A stretch of DNA of 64,000 bases from Gnetum montanum (lineage: Eukaryota; Streptophyta; Gnetopsida; Gnetales; Gnetaceae). The notes beneath the pieces were generated by a model. The model did not search any database, was not told the DNA's origin, and worked only from the letters and a program-made list of their open reading frames with translations. Both the position numbers and the translations under genes were made by a program. Of the stretch, positions 21,860-33,219 are shown piece by piece (position 1 is the first letter of the stretch; each line of letters opens with the position of its first letter). Location: NCBI GenBank assembly GCA_015680685.1, contig MNCI01011487.1, positions 144,345 through 208,344 of the forward strand. The letters run 5' to 3'.

Positions 21860-23340
21860 AAAGCCTGAAAAATTGATTTAAAATGCCAAATTGGGGTGGT
21901 TGAAAAGCTTGAGAGACCGGGAACTCGACTGAGGGAAAGAGAAAGGTAAGTAGGGCGAAAAAAGGAGTCAAAAGTAAGAGAAGGTTGGGAGAAAGAACTC
22001 TGTAGAGAAGGAATTGAGTGATGGGTAGCATGAAAACAATCAACCAACAAAATCAAGAGGATGGAAGACTAACAAATGGGACTAGGGATATGCAAGTAGG
22101 TCCTCCCCATAGTAGATACTAGCCTTAGTAGCCCTTGCATGTTGTCAACACCAGAGTCTATGGGCCCTGGGTTGAGAAATGGTGATCGTAAGTTAATACG
22201 GCCATCCATGAGAACCCGTCAAAGCATTAGGTGTTTACAGAAATCACGACAAACTATCAAAACATAAGATGGAAAGTGATGTGAGTCATGGAGAGAAATG
22301 GATGAAGAGAGAGGAGCAGAACTTGCAATTCTAGTTATCAGTCACATGAAACCCTGTGTGAAGTTATGATTAAGTGACTCAATAGGACCTTTCCAGAGTT
22401 CAGACCCAAAACCAACCACATATAGTGACATCATAGCAACATGCGAAGACTCGTCCACCCCCAAGAGTACAAGAATGCACCCACAAAGAACCACCACTCC
22501 AACAGGTGTGAGAGGAAGGAAGTGGAATGGGACTAAGTTAGAGGGGACAAGCTAGTCCCATAACTAGTGCTAGGGGCCCATGAGAGGTGGTCTAAGGGGT
22601 GTGCTTTGAATTCCCACATAGTCATGACTTTATTTTTTTTTGAATTTTTATGGGAACCACACCATGCAAAGACCCATGCATGTTTGCATGCATTTGAACA
22701 AGGAGTGTGCTTTGAATTCTCATGTTTTTTTTGTGCTATGAGGACCACACCATGCAAGGTCAAATTGCCAAGGAGCTTCCTTATATAAAAGAACCTAGAG
22801 TGGGAAGAAATCCATGAGGACACTTTTTCAACCCAAGGGACAGAAAAGTATGATGAACGTTGCATTCCCCTTAAAGTCACACCTGACTCAAACCATTGGA
22901 TCATCCCCAAGTCTAGGAACTACACAAGTCACACATTAATTAAAATGTTTTTAAGTGAAGGGGGTTTGCATGTTTCCAAAGGGAGAAAAACCATGGAGTG
23001 GATGAATGGATGGATGACATGGACTCATTGCCGATTTTATGAGATGAAAGTAGATGTAAATTCCAAGAACAACAATGTAAGAGTGGGATCAAGATAAAAT
23101 AGGTGGACCATTTCACGTGACCCATCATGATGAAAACCAACCATGCCACACATCTTATGATAATAAGATAATTTATTAGTAACCAACTAACAATTAAACA
23201 CACACACACATAAATAAGCAAATAAAGAAATAAAAAAGTAATTAAAGAAAGAAAGAAAAAATGAGTAAAAATTGGCCAACGTATGAATGATGTTGAAAGA
23301 AAAATTGTAAAACAAAAATTCCAAAACAGTGAGGAGCTTA
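21860..23340 (-). other. Non-coding spacer between integrase and accessory gene
   Basis: No protein was recognised. It includes an imperfect direct repeat at about 22599-22670 and 22707-22765 (gtgtgctttgaattc...accacaccatgcaa) and a CA-rich run at 23198-23212. Parts from about 22850 on match the spacer of element 1 at 1850-2330. Confidence 0.5.
22599..22765. repeat. Imperfect direct repeat in the element 2 spacer
   Basis: Two units share gtgtgctttgaattc, a T-run, and accacaccatgcaa in the same order. The unit is about 65-75 bases with a period of about 108. Confidence 0.7.
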
Positions 23341-23409
23341 GTAGAATGGATTAGCATGGAGGACAGTCTCCCCCACGACTGGGCTGGGAGGAGGAGACGC
23401 AAAAAATGG

Positions 23410-24526
23410 AACGAGGTTGTCCCGATGATGATAAGGTGGTAGCACTGGTTTGATGGAGTTCACAGAAAGGTTTCAATTGTTGCCTATTGACCAACTGTGT
23501 TCTCGTGGGGTCCTCAAGTTTGTGTATAAGCAAGGCCCCAGATGGGAAGATTTTGGAGACAATGTAAGGTCCTTCCCATAGTGTTTGAAATTTGGTCGGT
23601 TGCGATATGTGTGTGGGGTGCTAGTAAAGTACCTTATCTCTACATCTAAATGTTACCTTCCAAATCCTAAGATCATGACATTTTTTATTGTAGGCCTTGT
23701 GTATCTCATTTGATGACAGGGTTACTAATCGATTCTCATCTAGCACACTTAGGTTGATAAGTCATTTGTGTTGTGCTAGTGATAGGTCAAGATCCAAGTC
23801 ACTGGCTATAGATAGTGTCCAAAGTTCTGCCTAGATTGGAATTTTTGGTAGCTTATCGTACACTAACTCATAGGGGGAGTAACCTATAGGAAGTTTCCAG
23901 GTAGAGCGATAGGCCAAGAGGGCATTGTTAAGTTTGGTGCTCCAGTCCCCCCTATATATACTGATGGTTCGAGTGAGGATTTTAGTGATCTCCCTATTGG
24001 TGACTTCAGCTTCCCCGTTGGTTTGGAGGTGATAAGGTGTTGTAAATTTATGAGTGACCCCCAAGTGTTGCATGAGTTTACGAAAAGTGATGCTTGTGAA
24101 ATGTGTTCCATTATCTGAGATGAGTGCACATGGCACTCCAAACCTGTTTACAATTTGCTATTGGACAAATCGTGTAGCAGTGTTTGAGGGATAGTCAGTG
24201 ATGGCTACTACCTCCACCCACTTTGTGTAGTAATCAATAGTGATGATTATGAACGCCTTCCCGTTGGACATGGGTGTGATGGAATCCATGAAGTCGATGC
24301 CCCAAATGTTAAAGGGCTCTAGTGATTGGATCCATTGTTGAGGGCCCTCCATTTGTGCATACATCCCACCATCTCTCTAACATCATTCACAAGAGTGGGT
24401 GAACCATTGTGCATCCCTAAAGAGTGTGGGCCAGTAATATCCCGCAAGCAAGATCTTAATGGTCATGCGTCATCTAGCGTAGTGGCCCCCACAAGGGCCC
24501 TCATGAGCATCTTGGAGGAAGCATAA
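23410..24526 (-). pseudogene. Ty3/gypsy integrase, element 2
   Basis: Minus-strand segments share one frame (24661-24470, 24364-24158, 24136-23831), so this is the C-terminal part of a former polyprotein. The zinc-binding HHCC region is at about 24526-24380 (HEGPCGGHY, then HSCE and a Cys interrupted by stops). The catalytic core shows WGIDFM, LISDNGTHF and NGEAEVTNREI, with 35 residues between the second Asp and the Glu, as in the D,D(35)E family. The C-terminal part has WEGPYIVSKIF (GPY/F module) at about 23570-23540. No chromodomain was seen, which fits Tat/Athila rather than chromoviruses. Stops at several sites make it inactive. Confidence 0.85.
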
Positions 24527-24699
24527 TGTATCATAATTAGGAACACACCATCGAACTAGGCCATCTGCGCACACCTTATAAAGGTGGCCATTGATTTCCA
24601 TGAAGTGCTTGACCTTATGGAGAAACTGTTGTTTCTGCTGATGGTCCCACTCCTTTAGCAATTCTTAGGTTGTGAGATAGGTGAGGATGTGGCTAAACC

Positions 24700-25235
24700 A
24701 AGGCAATTCTTTGGGCACCTACTCCTCAATTGCTTCCGCAAAGAGGATTTCATCTAGAAATTGGTCAGAAAGTGGCTCCTCCTCTTCTACATTATCCCAT
24801 CGTAACCAAGACAAGTGGTCAGAAACCACATTCTCAATCCCCTTCCAGTTTACCATAGTGAGGTTAAATTCTTGAAGAATCACCAACCACCGTATGATAT
24901 GGGGAATCATCGTTGGTTTGTTCATTAAGAACTAGATGGCATTGTGGTCAGTATGCACAAACACCTTGTACCCGAGCACATAGTGTCAAGATTTTTCCAA
25001 GGCGAATACCACCACCATTAATTCTTTTCGATGGTGGTGTAGTTAAGCTGAGCACCCACAATGCTATGGCTTGCACAGTGGATATAGTATGGACATTTCT
25101 GGTTGTTCCACTGTGTAAGCATGGCTCCCAAAACATAGTTGGATGCATCCATCATGATGTGAAAGGGTCTGGACCAATCAGGTGCTCATAGAATTGGAGT
25201 TTCTATGAGTTTCTATTTAATTTTCTAGAATGTAG
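24700..25235 (-). pseudogene. RNase H domain, element 2
   Basis: After the RT, the minus strand encodes an RNase H segment: PFHIMMDASNYVLGAML near 25170-25120 (first catalytic Asp in the MDAS motif) and GIENVVSDHLSWL near 24850-24810 (the usual GxxNxVADxLSR end). The middle is broken by frameshifts and stops. It would degrade the RNA strand during reverse transcription. Confidence 0.75.
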
Positions 25236-25239
25236 ATTC

Positions 25240-26448
25240 ACATTCCCTGGTCTAGACGAATGAAGCATCTTTCTTTGTGAGCTCCACTAACGACTTGGTG
25301 ATCTTTGAAAAATTTTCAATGAAGCGCCGGTAGTAACCAATGTGACCAAGGAATGAAAAAACAACTTTTACAATGCTTAGCTGACTAGTGATTCCTTGGA
25401 TGACCTTGATCTTTTTAGGATCTATGCTAATCCTTGCTTGTGAAATACGATGCCCTAGAATAGTGCCCTCCTAGACCATTAAGTGGCTCTTTTGCCAGTT
25501 GAGCCATAGATTAGTTTCCACATAGCTTTTCAAAACTTTCTCAAGGTGGTCCAACGATTAATCAAATGTGGCTCCATAGGTAGAGAAGTCATCCATGAAG
25601 AATTCTACCCCATTACCAATTTGTTGCTGGAAAATGCTAAGGAATAGACGTTGGAAAGTAGCAGGCACATTACATGGGCCAAAGGGCATATTTTTGTATG
25701 AAAAAGTCCCCCAGGGACTTGTAAATGTTGTTTTGGCTTGGTCTTTTAGCATGATTTGGATTTGGTTATAGCCATTATAACCATCCAGACAGCTATAATA
25801 ACAATGCCCTGCAATGGTATCCAACACTTAGTCCACAAATGGGAGCGGGAAGTGATCCTTGAAGGTAGCCATGTTGAGCAATCGGAAATCTATACAGACC
25901 CTCCATTTGCCATCCTTCTTTGGCACAATAGTGAGTGGGCTAACCCATTCGCTATCGACAATGGAGTAAATGAACCCCACTTTCAACAACTGCTCGATTT
26001 CATCTTTGAAAACCTACTTCAATTTGGGGTTCAACCATCTTTGTGGTTTTCATTGTGGCTTCATGGATGGGTCAATATAAATCCGATGTTGGAAAACCCT
26101 AGGATCAACTCCTATTGATTCAAGATATGACCATGCAAAAGCAGCATCCCATTTGTTCACCACCTTCAGCAACTTCCTCTTTTGTTCAGGAGCAAGGGTG
26201 GCATTGATAATCACCAGTTTCCCATTATGCAAAAATGCATATTCTAAATGGGCTAGTAAGGATTTGAGTTCCAAGGGTTCTTTTTTAAAACTTTCAGGGA
26301 TTCGCAACTTTCCCCAATCATCACAGTCATCAACAGTGGATACTTGTTGATGGACCTCTTCCAAATCATCCATGCTTTTTACATAGGCACGTACAAGCCC
26401 CTCAAATGGTTCCATGCATAAAGTGCTGCTAATAGGATCAGCGGTCAA
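25240..26448 (-). pseudogene. Ty3/gypsy reverse transcriptase, element 2
   Basis: Segments 26448-26050 and 25827-25558 share one frame. They include WVSPLTIVPKKDGKWRVCID (about 25950-25890), FPLPFVD, YSCLDGYNGYNQI (palm Asp), FGPCNVPATFQR and the catalytic VEFFMDDF (FMDD, the form usual in plant Ty3/gypsy). The N-terminal part (FAWSYLESIGVDPRVFQHRI) leads in from the protease. A few stops interrupt the frame. It is the same class as the RT at 34693-35052 but not closely similar. Confidence 0.85.
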
Positions 26449-26619
26449 CCATTGGGTGCCTTCTTAATTTGTGGCTGCTGCATACAGGCATTGATGAACT
26501 TGCGATTCTTCGGTAGACCAACTGCATGCTTGAATAGATGTCTGCTTAGCAGACCACAGCTGTTGCACACAGTTGCACCCGGAGTCACTGTACGTGATGC
26601 ATGGAATGTGCTTCTTTTT

Positions 26620-27207
26620 TATCTTTCCAAAAGGATTTTGCTTTGAAATTTCAAGGGAAAGATCTCAGAGTCCTTGTCTTGCATCCATGATGCTCAGCCA
26701 GGCTCTTCACATTATGATTGGAAAGTTTCCCTTGCAATTCTCAACACGAATGACAAGGAAGTCGGCAGGGTAGGACCACCTAAAAATGGTGGTCATAATA
26801 TCTTTTACCAATCCTAAGGGAATAGTAATGGATTGGTCTGCCAACTCAAGCCGAATGTTGCTCTTCTTTAACGGGGGCAGGTTCCAAGTCTTGTACATGT
26901 CATGTGAAATCAAGTTGACTCCCGACCCTGAATCCAAAAGAGCTTTACATGGCTCATTTCCTGCCACTTGAAGATAGATGAGGGGACTTCTCGGATTAGT
27001 AAATTTCCAAGGAAGATGACCTACCTTTATCCAATTTGTCACAACGTGTGTGAGCATGACGGTCTGTACGTTGGAGGACATTTGGTTTGAAAGCTGCAAG
27101 AAGGGTGGAACGGTGGAGGCGATTGGAGGCTCAGAGGCACTAGCCACAGGTGTGTGAGGGTATGTGTAGGTTATTGGGCCAAAAAAGAGACATTTCCATG
27201 GCTTCAC
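26620..27207 (-). pseudogene. Aspartic protease, element 2
   Basis: The frame 27207-26707 contains LLDSGSGVNLISHDMYKTWN (active-site D-S-G) and, about 65 residues on, FRWSYPADFLVI and NFPIIMG, the C-terminal half of a retropepsin. Upstream is a Pro-rich linker joining it to gag. It is in the same frame as the RT, so gag-pro-RT may once have been one polyprotein. Confidence 0.8.
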
Positions 27208-27701
27208 TTCCAGTCCACTTGGCTGGGGGGCTGGTTATAGGTTAACAACCCTCATAGCATTACATTGCTGTGGCTATGATGGTATTTCCCCCTGCATAGG
27301 TGGAGTAGGTGGTAGCTGAGTGGGGTGTTTCTGAGTAGGTACAGCAGGAGAAGGTGGTGGAGGGTAGTAGAGATGTGGGTTCTCTCCCCTAGATGATGGA
27401 GATTGAGCTCGAAAGTATTTCGAGGGGTGGTAATGACTTTGAAAATTCACGTGACTAGAAGAGTCTCGTGGGGAGATAGGTTGCTGAACATAGTACCCAT
27501 ATGGATTGGGTTATCGATAAGGGTACTGCTGCCTTGGAGGTGGCATCCCCCATGCTTGTGGGTGCTACCATTGCTGGAAGTATTTGTAAGGTTGTGGCAA
27601 TGCTCCACTTGGATAATATCCTTGCTACTGGTGGAACTACCTGGGATTGCCTTGTGGGTAAGGCAACCTTTAGGGTGTTTGCCTCTTTGCCAAGCGTGAA
27701 T

Positions 27702-29547
27702 TCAATGCATACACCCCAACTCTTGTAGATCTGACACCATGCGACAACACACCTTAGGCTGTTCGTATTGACATATGTCACATTCATCATCTCCCTCTGT
27801 ATCAGAGTTTGCAACCTGTTCTACTATAGCAACTTTTCCCTTACCTTTATGGTAGGCTTGTTCAGCTTCCTTCTTCCTACGTCGATCGTGATCATTACCT
27901 TGCTCTCTGGACTCCTCTGCAATTTTTAGAACACTTTGAAATTTTTCGTCGAAAGAGTTCCACATCTTGTCAACCTTTTCCAATATTTTAGAAGAAAATT
28001 TTTGTAGGGGAAAGGTTTTACAATTCATTGCTGCCTCTAGTGGTGATTCCTCCTCATCCTCACAAAATCGAACTTCCCTCTTTCTGATGGAGGGATCCCA
28101 ATTATAGTCCTCTACACTCTCCTTCTTTATAAGTTCCCTTTCTTCTTTAGCCACTTGCTCAATTAAGCATTGTAGTTGATGGGCTCTTAGTTCTAATAGT
28201 CATCCTTGGGCATACATGCCAAGGATCTTTCTCATTCCAAAGCAAAGCCCATCAATGATATCGCAAAGTTGTGCCCACTGAGAGTAGCCATGACTAGGGC
28301 CTTTTATGTAATAGTGAGTAGTATCTACTCATGGCTACATCCAAGGGTTCATTACCACCTTACTTCTACCCTTGGATTTGGTGTCTCAGGTTCACCACTC
28401 TGGAGTAGGTTTGATACTTGTCGTTGAAGATTTCCAGCATCGTACTCCATCTCCTAATTAATTCGAGCTCCAAAGACTGGTACCAGCCTTTTGCTTCTTT
28501 GATGAGTGTGCGACGGAAAAGCTTAAGTTTCTGCCAATCATTATCGATATTTTGTAAGATGCAAGAATCATGAAACACTTGCAAATGAGTCTGTGGATCA
28601 CAATTATATCCCCCTTCAAATCTGGGGATGTTTTTCATGTCAATGCACTTGATCCGGCTATCTTTCAAGTGTCTACTAGGTATTTGAACTACCTCAGTGA
28701 TATGGAGCATGCTTCAAGTAGCTAACAATGGTTCATCCGAGTCATAGTCGTACTGAAGGCCATGATGCCTGTGATGATTTCGGTTGCCTCTCCTTTCATG
28801 ATGGTGAGACTCGTGTGATTGGTCATGCCTTCCCTCACGTCGTTCCCTTTGGTCCTTACAACCACCATCACCTCACTCCTTTCTACCTCGGTCATGATCG
28901 AAGTTGGAATTGGATGAAGGTAAAGGGGAGTGAGAGGATGGAGAAGAGGGAGAGGAATTGCCACCACCTCGATGTTGCTCTCCCCCTCTACTCTGATGAC
29001 GACCTTGATCTTAATTCCCATTCTTGCTTGTGCCATGACCTCTCCTACGTGAACCCCCATCCTCTTGGGAATCCCAGTCACTTGGTTGCTTTTTTTGTAC
29101 AATGGACTGAATGATCTGATGCCCTAGAGGAAGTTCAGCCAAATGGGAATCATGAAAGATAGGTTCCCCATCGTCATGCAATCCTTGCAAGAATAAAGGG
29201 TTACTTAACAGTTTCCCTTTCATGTGTTCATACTATTCTACCTGCTAATGGTCTAGTACACGTTGTGCCTTAGTTGGACGATAGTCCTAGTAGTCATGGT
29301 CCTCCATGACGTACTCCACACCATGGTCCTGGATGCCTAATCTGGCAAGATTGTGAAACAACATTCCAGGAGCTGATCGGTCGGGTGGTAATATGATGTT
29401 GCCTTCCATGTCCCACCAACACAAATGCTCATCATGATGTAGGATAAAGGTGAAGTTGGGGATATATTCATCTGGATGCATGTATATCACCCGACATTCC
29501 TGTGGCAATGATGGGTTGGATCCATCTCGCCTGTGAGAAGAAGACAT
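27702..29547 (-). pseudogene. gag of element 2
   Basis: The start is Met at 29547 (MSSSHRRDGS). Residues 15-86 form an N-terminal domain (HPDEYIPNFTFILHHDE, GNIILPPD) shared with elements 1 and F. A Ser/His/Arg-rich linker follows (about 29100-28750). The Gag core is at 28710-28366 with KDSRIKCIDMKNIPRFEGG, EAKGWYQSLELELIRRW and IFNDKYQTYSRV. The C-terminal piece (28154-27702, another frame) ends with a Cys cluster (CDICQYEQ...CC) but no canonical CX2CX4HX4C knuckle. At least one frameshift and several stops are present. Confidence 0.8.
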
Positions 29548-29693
29548 TTTTGGATGTTAGATAATCCACTAATTGGTGTACCTTACTTTTTACTTAGAAT
29601 GCCTAGTGTGCATAGATTTTACTATCCTAGGTCCATTCCAGTGACGTAAATGATAATTTTGCTAAGGTTAAATGGCTCATGTAAGACTAACAG

Positions 29694-29711
29694 TCCCTAG
29701 CAACGGTGCCA
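29694..29711 (-). other. Primer binding site, tRNA-Asp type (element 2)
   Basis: The minus strand reads TGGCACCGTTGCTAGGGA one base after the LTR, 15 of 18 identical to the recalled complement of plant tRNA-Asp (TGGCGCCGTTGCCGGGGA). All differences are transitions. Confidence 0.8.
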
Positions 29712-29712
29712 A

Positions 29713-31363
29713 TGATGAGTGGCAAGGTATCCCTACACTCAACCATACGAATACGAGTGTTCACGCATGATCCGGTCAAACTCCGTAGATGGGCTAGTTG
29801 TGTATCTAGATAGTTACATGTTGATCGCAGTTCTTTGTCTTCCCACCTGGACTAGTATTTACTTTGTCAGGTATGGTTTAGTCTAGAGTGAGGCATATGA
29901 TGTGATCCTAAACTAGTGCTACTCCTAGAGACAATGGAAATTAATTTTGATTAAACTAATAAGCAATAGGAAATGAAGTCTAAGCTAGCCTAAGTGTGAT
30001 GAGCATCCATTCCTTAATCATCCTTACACATCTTAGACCTCATGCATGACTACTATTGGGATTACTAAGCGTAGATCCTAGGTACACTACTGGGTTACCA
30101 AGTAGTCACACTTAAATGCTCGTGATTAAGTCGTACTCATTCTACATTTAACAACAGGAATACTAAATGATGGTAAATAAATATTAACTAAGAAAATAAT
30201 AAATAATAATAATAATTAACAATAATAGTTAAACAATTAAAACTAAATGAATGCTGCAATGATGAAGTAATCTCAATCTTTATTTCTGGTCATGTGTGCA
30301 TCCAAGTACGTCACACTCGAATAAAGGTGTCGTACAATTACAAGCATCACACTACGGGGATGCACTTGGGAAAATAGTCTAACTCCTACAAAATAAACTG
30401 CAAGGGCTTCGCTACAACTACTAGAAAGATACCTAAATGTGGTGGAAGCATACTTATTTATAGGCTAGAAAGGTACCCCCTATGCCCAACCATATGAATC
30501 ACGGGCATTCACACGCAACTCAGTTGAATTTCGTAGACTGTAAGCACTTTACATACACTAATACCCTAACTAGAAAAACCTTGTGTTAGAATGGTTGTTG
30601 TCTTTCCAACCTCACTTGTGATGTTCTAATTGTGATGGTTAAGTGAGATTGAGGCAAATGATTTTTATGGCTTTTTTACTTATCTTCTAGAGTCTAATTC
30701 TTGCAATGAAATGTAAGAAATGGGATATTATGTAATCTATAATTATCCTAATCTATCTCTTAACTCTTCCTAGCATAAGTATCCAATCCCATCTTCCGTA
30801 CACATCTTGAGCATCCCCTAACCACTATTGGGTTACCAGACATTAAGCTTCACTAGGTTTCCAAGTGTTGTGTTTACATTCAAGATGGTCGTACTTATGG
30901 TTTTTACAAGCTATAAAATAGTGCTAACGATTAAAGTAATAACAATGAAAACTTAAGGAATTATTAGAGCATAAAAATATTAAACTATTGAATGCTTAAA
31001 TGACTAAGTCCAATTACTACAAGAAATGCTTGAAAAGCTCGTCTGTATTGTCGTTCACACCAATGGGCTTAGGTACATTAGTGCTCAAATAAAGAGCTGG
31101 ACACCTTTCTCACACCTACTATGGGCACTTGGAAAATAGTCTAACTCCTATGGAAACAAACTGCAAGGGCTTCACTACAACTACTAGAAAGATACCTAAG
31201 TGTGGTGAAAGCACACTTATTTATAGGCTAGAACAGGCGCTGCATAAACGAGGCCATGTAGACACATGGACAAATGCATTGATGGGGCCGCATCAATGCA
31301 GCTGCGTATACAGAGCCCTGTATACGCGACCCAGTCGACACATCAAGTACTTAGTGTTCATCA
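29713..31363 (-). mobile_element. 5' LTR of element 2 (composite)
   Basis: It runs from TGATGAG (29713) to GTTCATCA (31363) and is followed by the CCATA duplication. The inner part (29713-30471) matches the 3' LTR. At about 30472 the sequence restarts with ggtacccc...caaccatatgaat, the inner terminus of an LTR of the LTR A/B type. It then returns at 31120-31363 to element 2 type sequence, with a 110-base segment (cttgg..aaaatagtctaactcc to tttataggctaga) present twice (30363-30472 and 31127-31235). Confidence 0.8.
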
Positions 31364-31368
31364 CCATA
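31364..31368. repeat. Right target-site duplication of element 2 (CCATA)
   Basis: Identical to 16669-16673 and directly outside the 5' LTR. Confidence 0.85.
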
Positions 31369-31479
31369 TAAAATTGACCATTGAGTTATACACAACTCTC
31401 ATACAATCTATCTGCAACTCTCCCATGACAAAACATGCAATAATGTCTAATAATTATCAAACATAAAGCTAACATGTTA

Positions 31480-31910
31480 GGAAAATATTTTTCAAACAAA
31501 ACTCAAAGATTCCTAGTTGTTTTCCACTTCAAACAAACCAATTTGAAAATTTTTCACCACAAGAAAAATGTCTTGGATTCCTAGGAAGATGTTTTTCTAT
31601 AACTTGGGTCATGCTAGAAAGATACTTTAGAGCCTAGAAAGATTTCTTATAGCTAAGAATGTAGCTTTCTCCCATGAAAGATGTGTTTTCCTAGATATAA
31701 GATGTCTTCCATACTAGTAGGATGTCTTTCTTGATCCACCTAGCTCTTAAGTAGGATATCTTTTTCAGTACCAAGATGTCTTCTGGATTGGCTAGCTCTC
31801 AAAAAATATGTCATTTATCTATCAAGGATATCTTTTAAATTTTTGAAATCTCTGATTCTTTACTTGTATGGATAACAAGAGCTTAGAAGAGGTATCCTTA
31901 TACTAGCCCT
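31480..31910 (-). mobile_element. Probable U3 part of a chromovirus 3' LTR
   Basis: On the minus strand this follows the chromodomain, after a purine-rich tract aaaggtgggaggg near 31905-31918. It contains many degenerate copies of a box like aagatgtctt, the same box that recurs at 36121-36297. The outer end was not fixed. Confidence 0.5.
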
Positions 31911-31932
31911 CCCACCTTTCAAAAAAGTGAAC

Positions 31933-33200
31933 TCAGGTGAATAAGGAAGTCGTGATAGAATTGATTCCCCACTTAGCAAGTTTGATCTTATAAACCCATA
32001 CAACATCATCAGTAGTTTGATTTACCCAATGAACTAAGTACTCATACCTCTTTACTCCACCACTACTAGAAGCTTCTTTCTTCTTGAGTATGATTGGCTT
32101 CTTTTCCTGTGAAGACTTGGACTTATTAAAATCCCAAGCCAACTCATCAATGCTAGCCTACAAGATTTCATCATCTATTGATCCATGGTAATGTATAAAA
32201 TCTATAACATTAAAAACAAAAGACATACCCACATCATTTGGTAAGTCGATTTCAAGAGCATTGTTATTAATTTTGGTCTTCACCCTAAAAGCGTCCATCT
32301 CTTTTGTCTTTGATTTAGGGAAGTTAACATCTCTCAATCTTTTCTTCTTCAAGTATACTTAAAAAAGATGACCAACAATAAATTTGAGCTTTATCTTTTC
32401 CTCTTTTCTCCTTATGATTCTTCCTTCAACCTTCTTCTCAAGATTTTCATTCCCTTAAGCATGAAGATCCCTCATCTCCTATACAAAATCAACACTCATA
32501 TAAGCTTCTTCATCAAAGCTCCTAACATTATTCACCATTTTTTTTTACAAATAACATAAGTAGCCTCAAATGGACTCTTCCTAATAGCAACATGAAAAGA
32601 ATTATTATAGGAAAACTTAGCATGATACAATACGTTCTTCCACCTATTGGGTTGTCCATCACACAAATACCTTAAAATATTAAATAAAGATTTATTGACT
32701 AGTTTAGTTTGGCCATCAATCTACAAATAGTATACATTAGAAAACTTTAAATTTGTCCCTAAAATCTTCCAAAGGGGCCTCAAAAAATTACTAGTAAACA
32801 AGAAGCCTCTTTCACTAAAATATTCAAGGGAATTTCATGAAATCTCATAACATGCTGAAAAAAAAATCATAATATGAGATGCATCACTCATATTTTTGTA
32901 TGGAATAAAGTGTGCCATCTTGGGGAATCTTTCCACCACCACAAAGATAGCATAGTTTCATTTTTTATCTTTAAAAATCTAGTCACATGATTCATTGCCA
33001 TACTTTTCCAAGGTCCTTTGGGAACTAGCAAAGGTGTCCTTCAACTCCTTTACCTTCCTTAAATTTCTAACATGTGAAATACTCCACAAATTTGAAGGAT
33101 TTAAAAGCCATTTCAGTATAAACATAGCACCTACCCACCAGCTCTAATATCTTATCCCTATTCATTTAACTTGTCATACCTATAATTTAGATCTGAATAG
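31933..33200 (-). pseudogene. Chromovirus integrase with C-terminal chromodomain
   Basis: Minus-strand translation gives the integrase core in pieces: a PWKSMAMNHVTRFL-like block near 33000, WWWKDSPRW near 32930, then IDGQTKLVNKSLFNILRYL and WKNVLYHAKFSYNNSFH (about 32690-32590), typical of the region around the catalytic Glu. The segment 32142-31933 contains YEYLVHWVNQTTDDVVW, which fits a chromodomain. This places it in the chromovirus branch of Ty3/gypsy, distinct from elements 1-3. Upstream RT is not in place; the sequence is cut near 33200-33220 by an LTR-like arm. Confidence 0.75.
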
Positions 33201-33219
33201 TGAGACATCCCAATCTTGA

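Larger units (their letters stand above)
16674..31363 (-). mobile_element. Element 2: near-complete Tat-like Ty3/gypsy element with accessory gene
   Basis: The minus-strand order is 5' LTR (31363-29713), tRNA-Asp type primer site, gag, protease, RT, RNase H, integrase, a 1.3-kb spacer, a promoter-like segment, a large accessory gene, polypurine tract and 3' LTR (18195-16674). Matching CCATA target duplications on both sides show that it inserted as one unit. The protease-RT-RH-IN order defines Ty3/gypsy. The tRNA-Asp primer, lack of a chromodomain and extra gene before the 3' LTR fit the Tat lineage. Stops and frameshifts show that it no longer makes full proteins. Confidence 0.9.

Noticed and set aside
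21532-22056. 174-codon minus-strand frame
   Set aside because: It runs straight through the TATA and U3-like block; low-complexity composition, no family.
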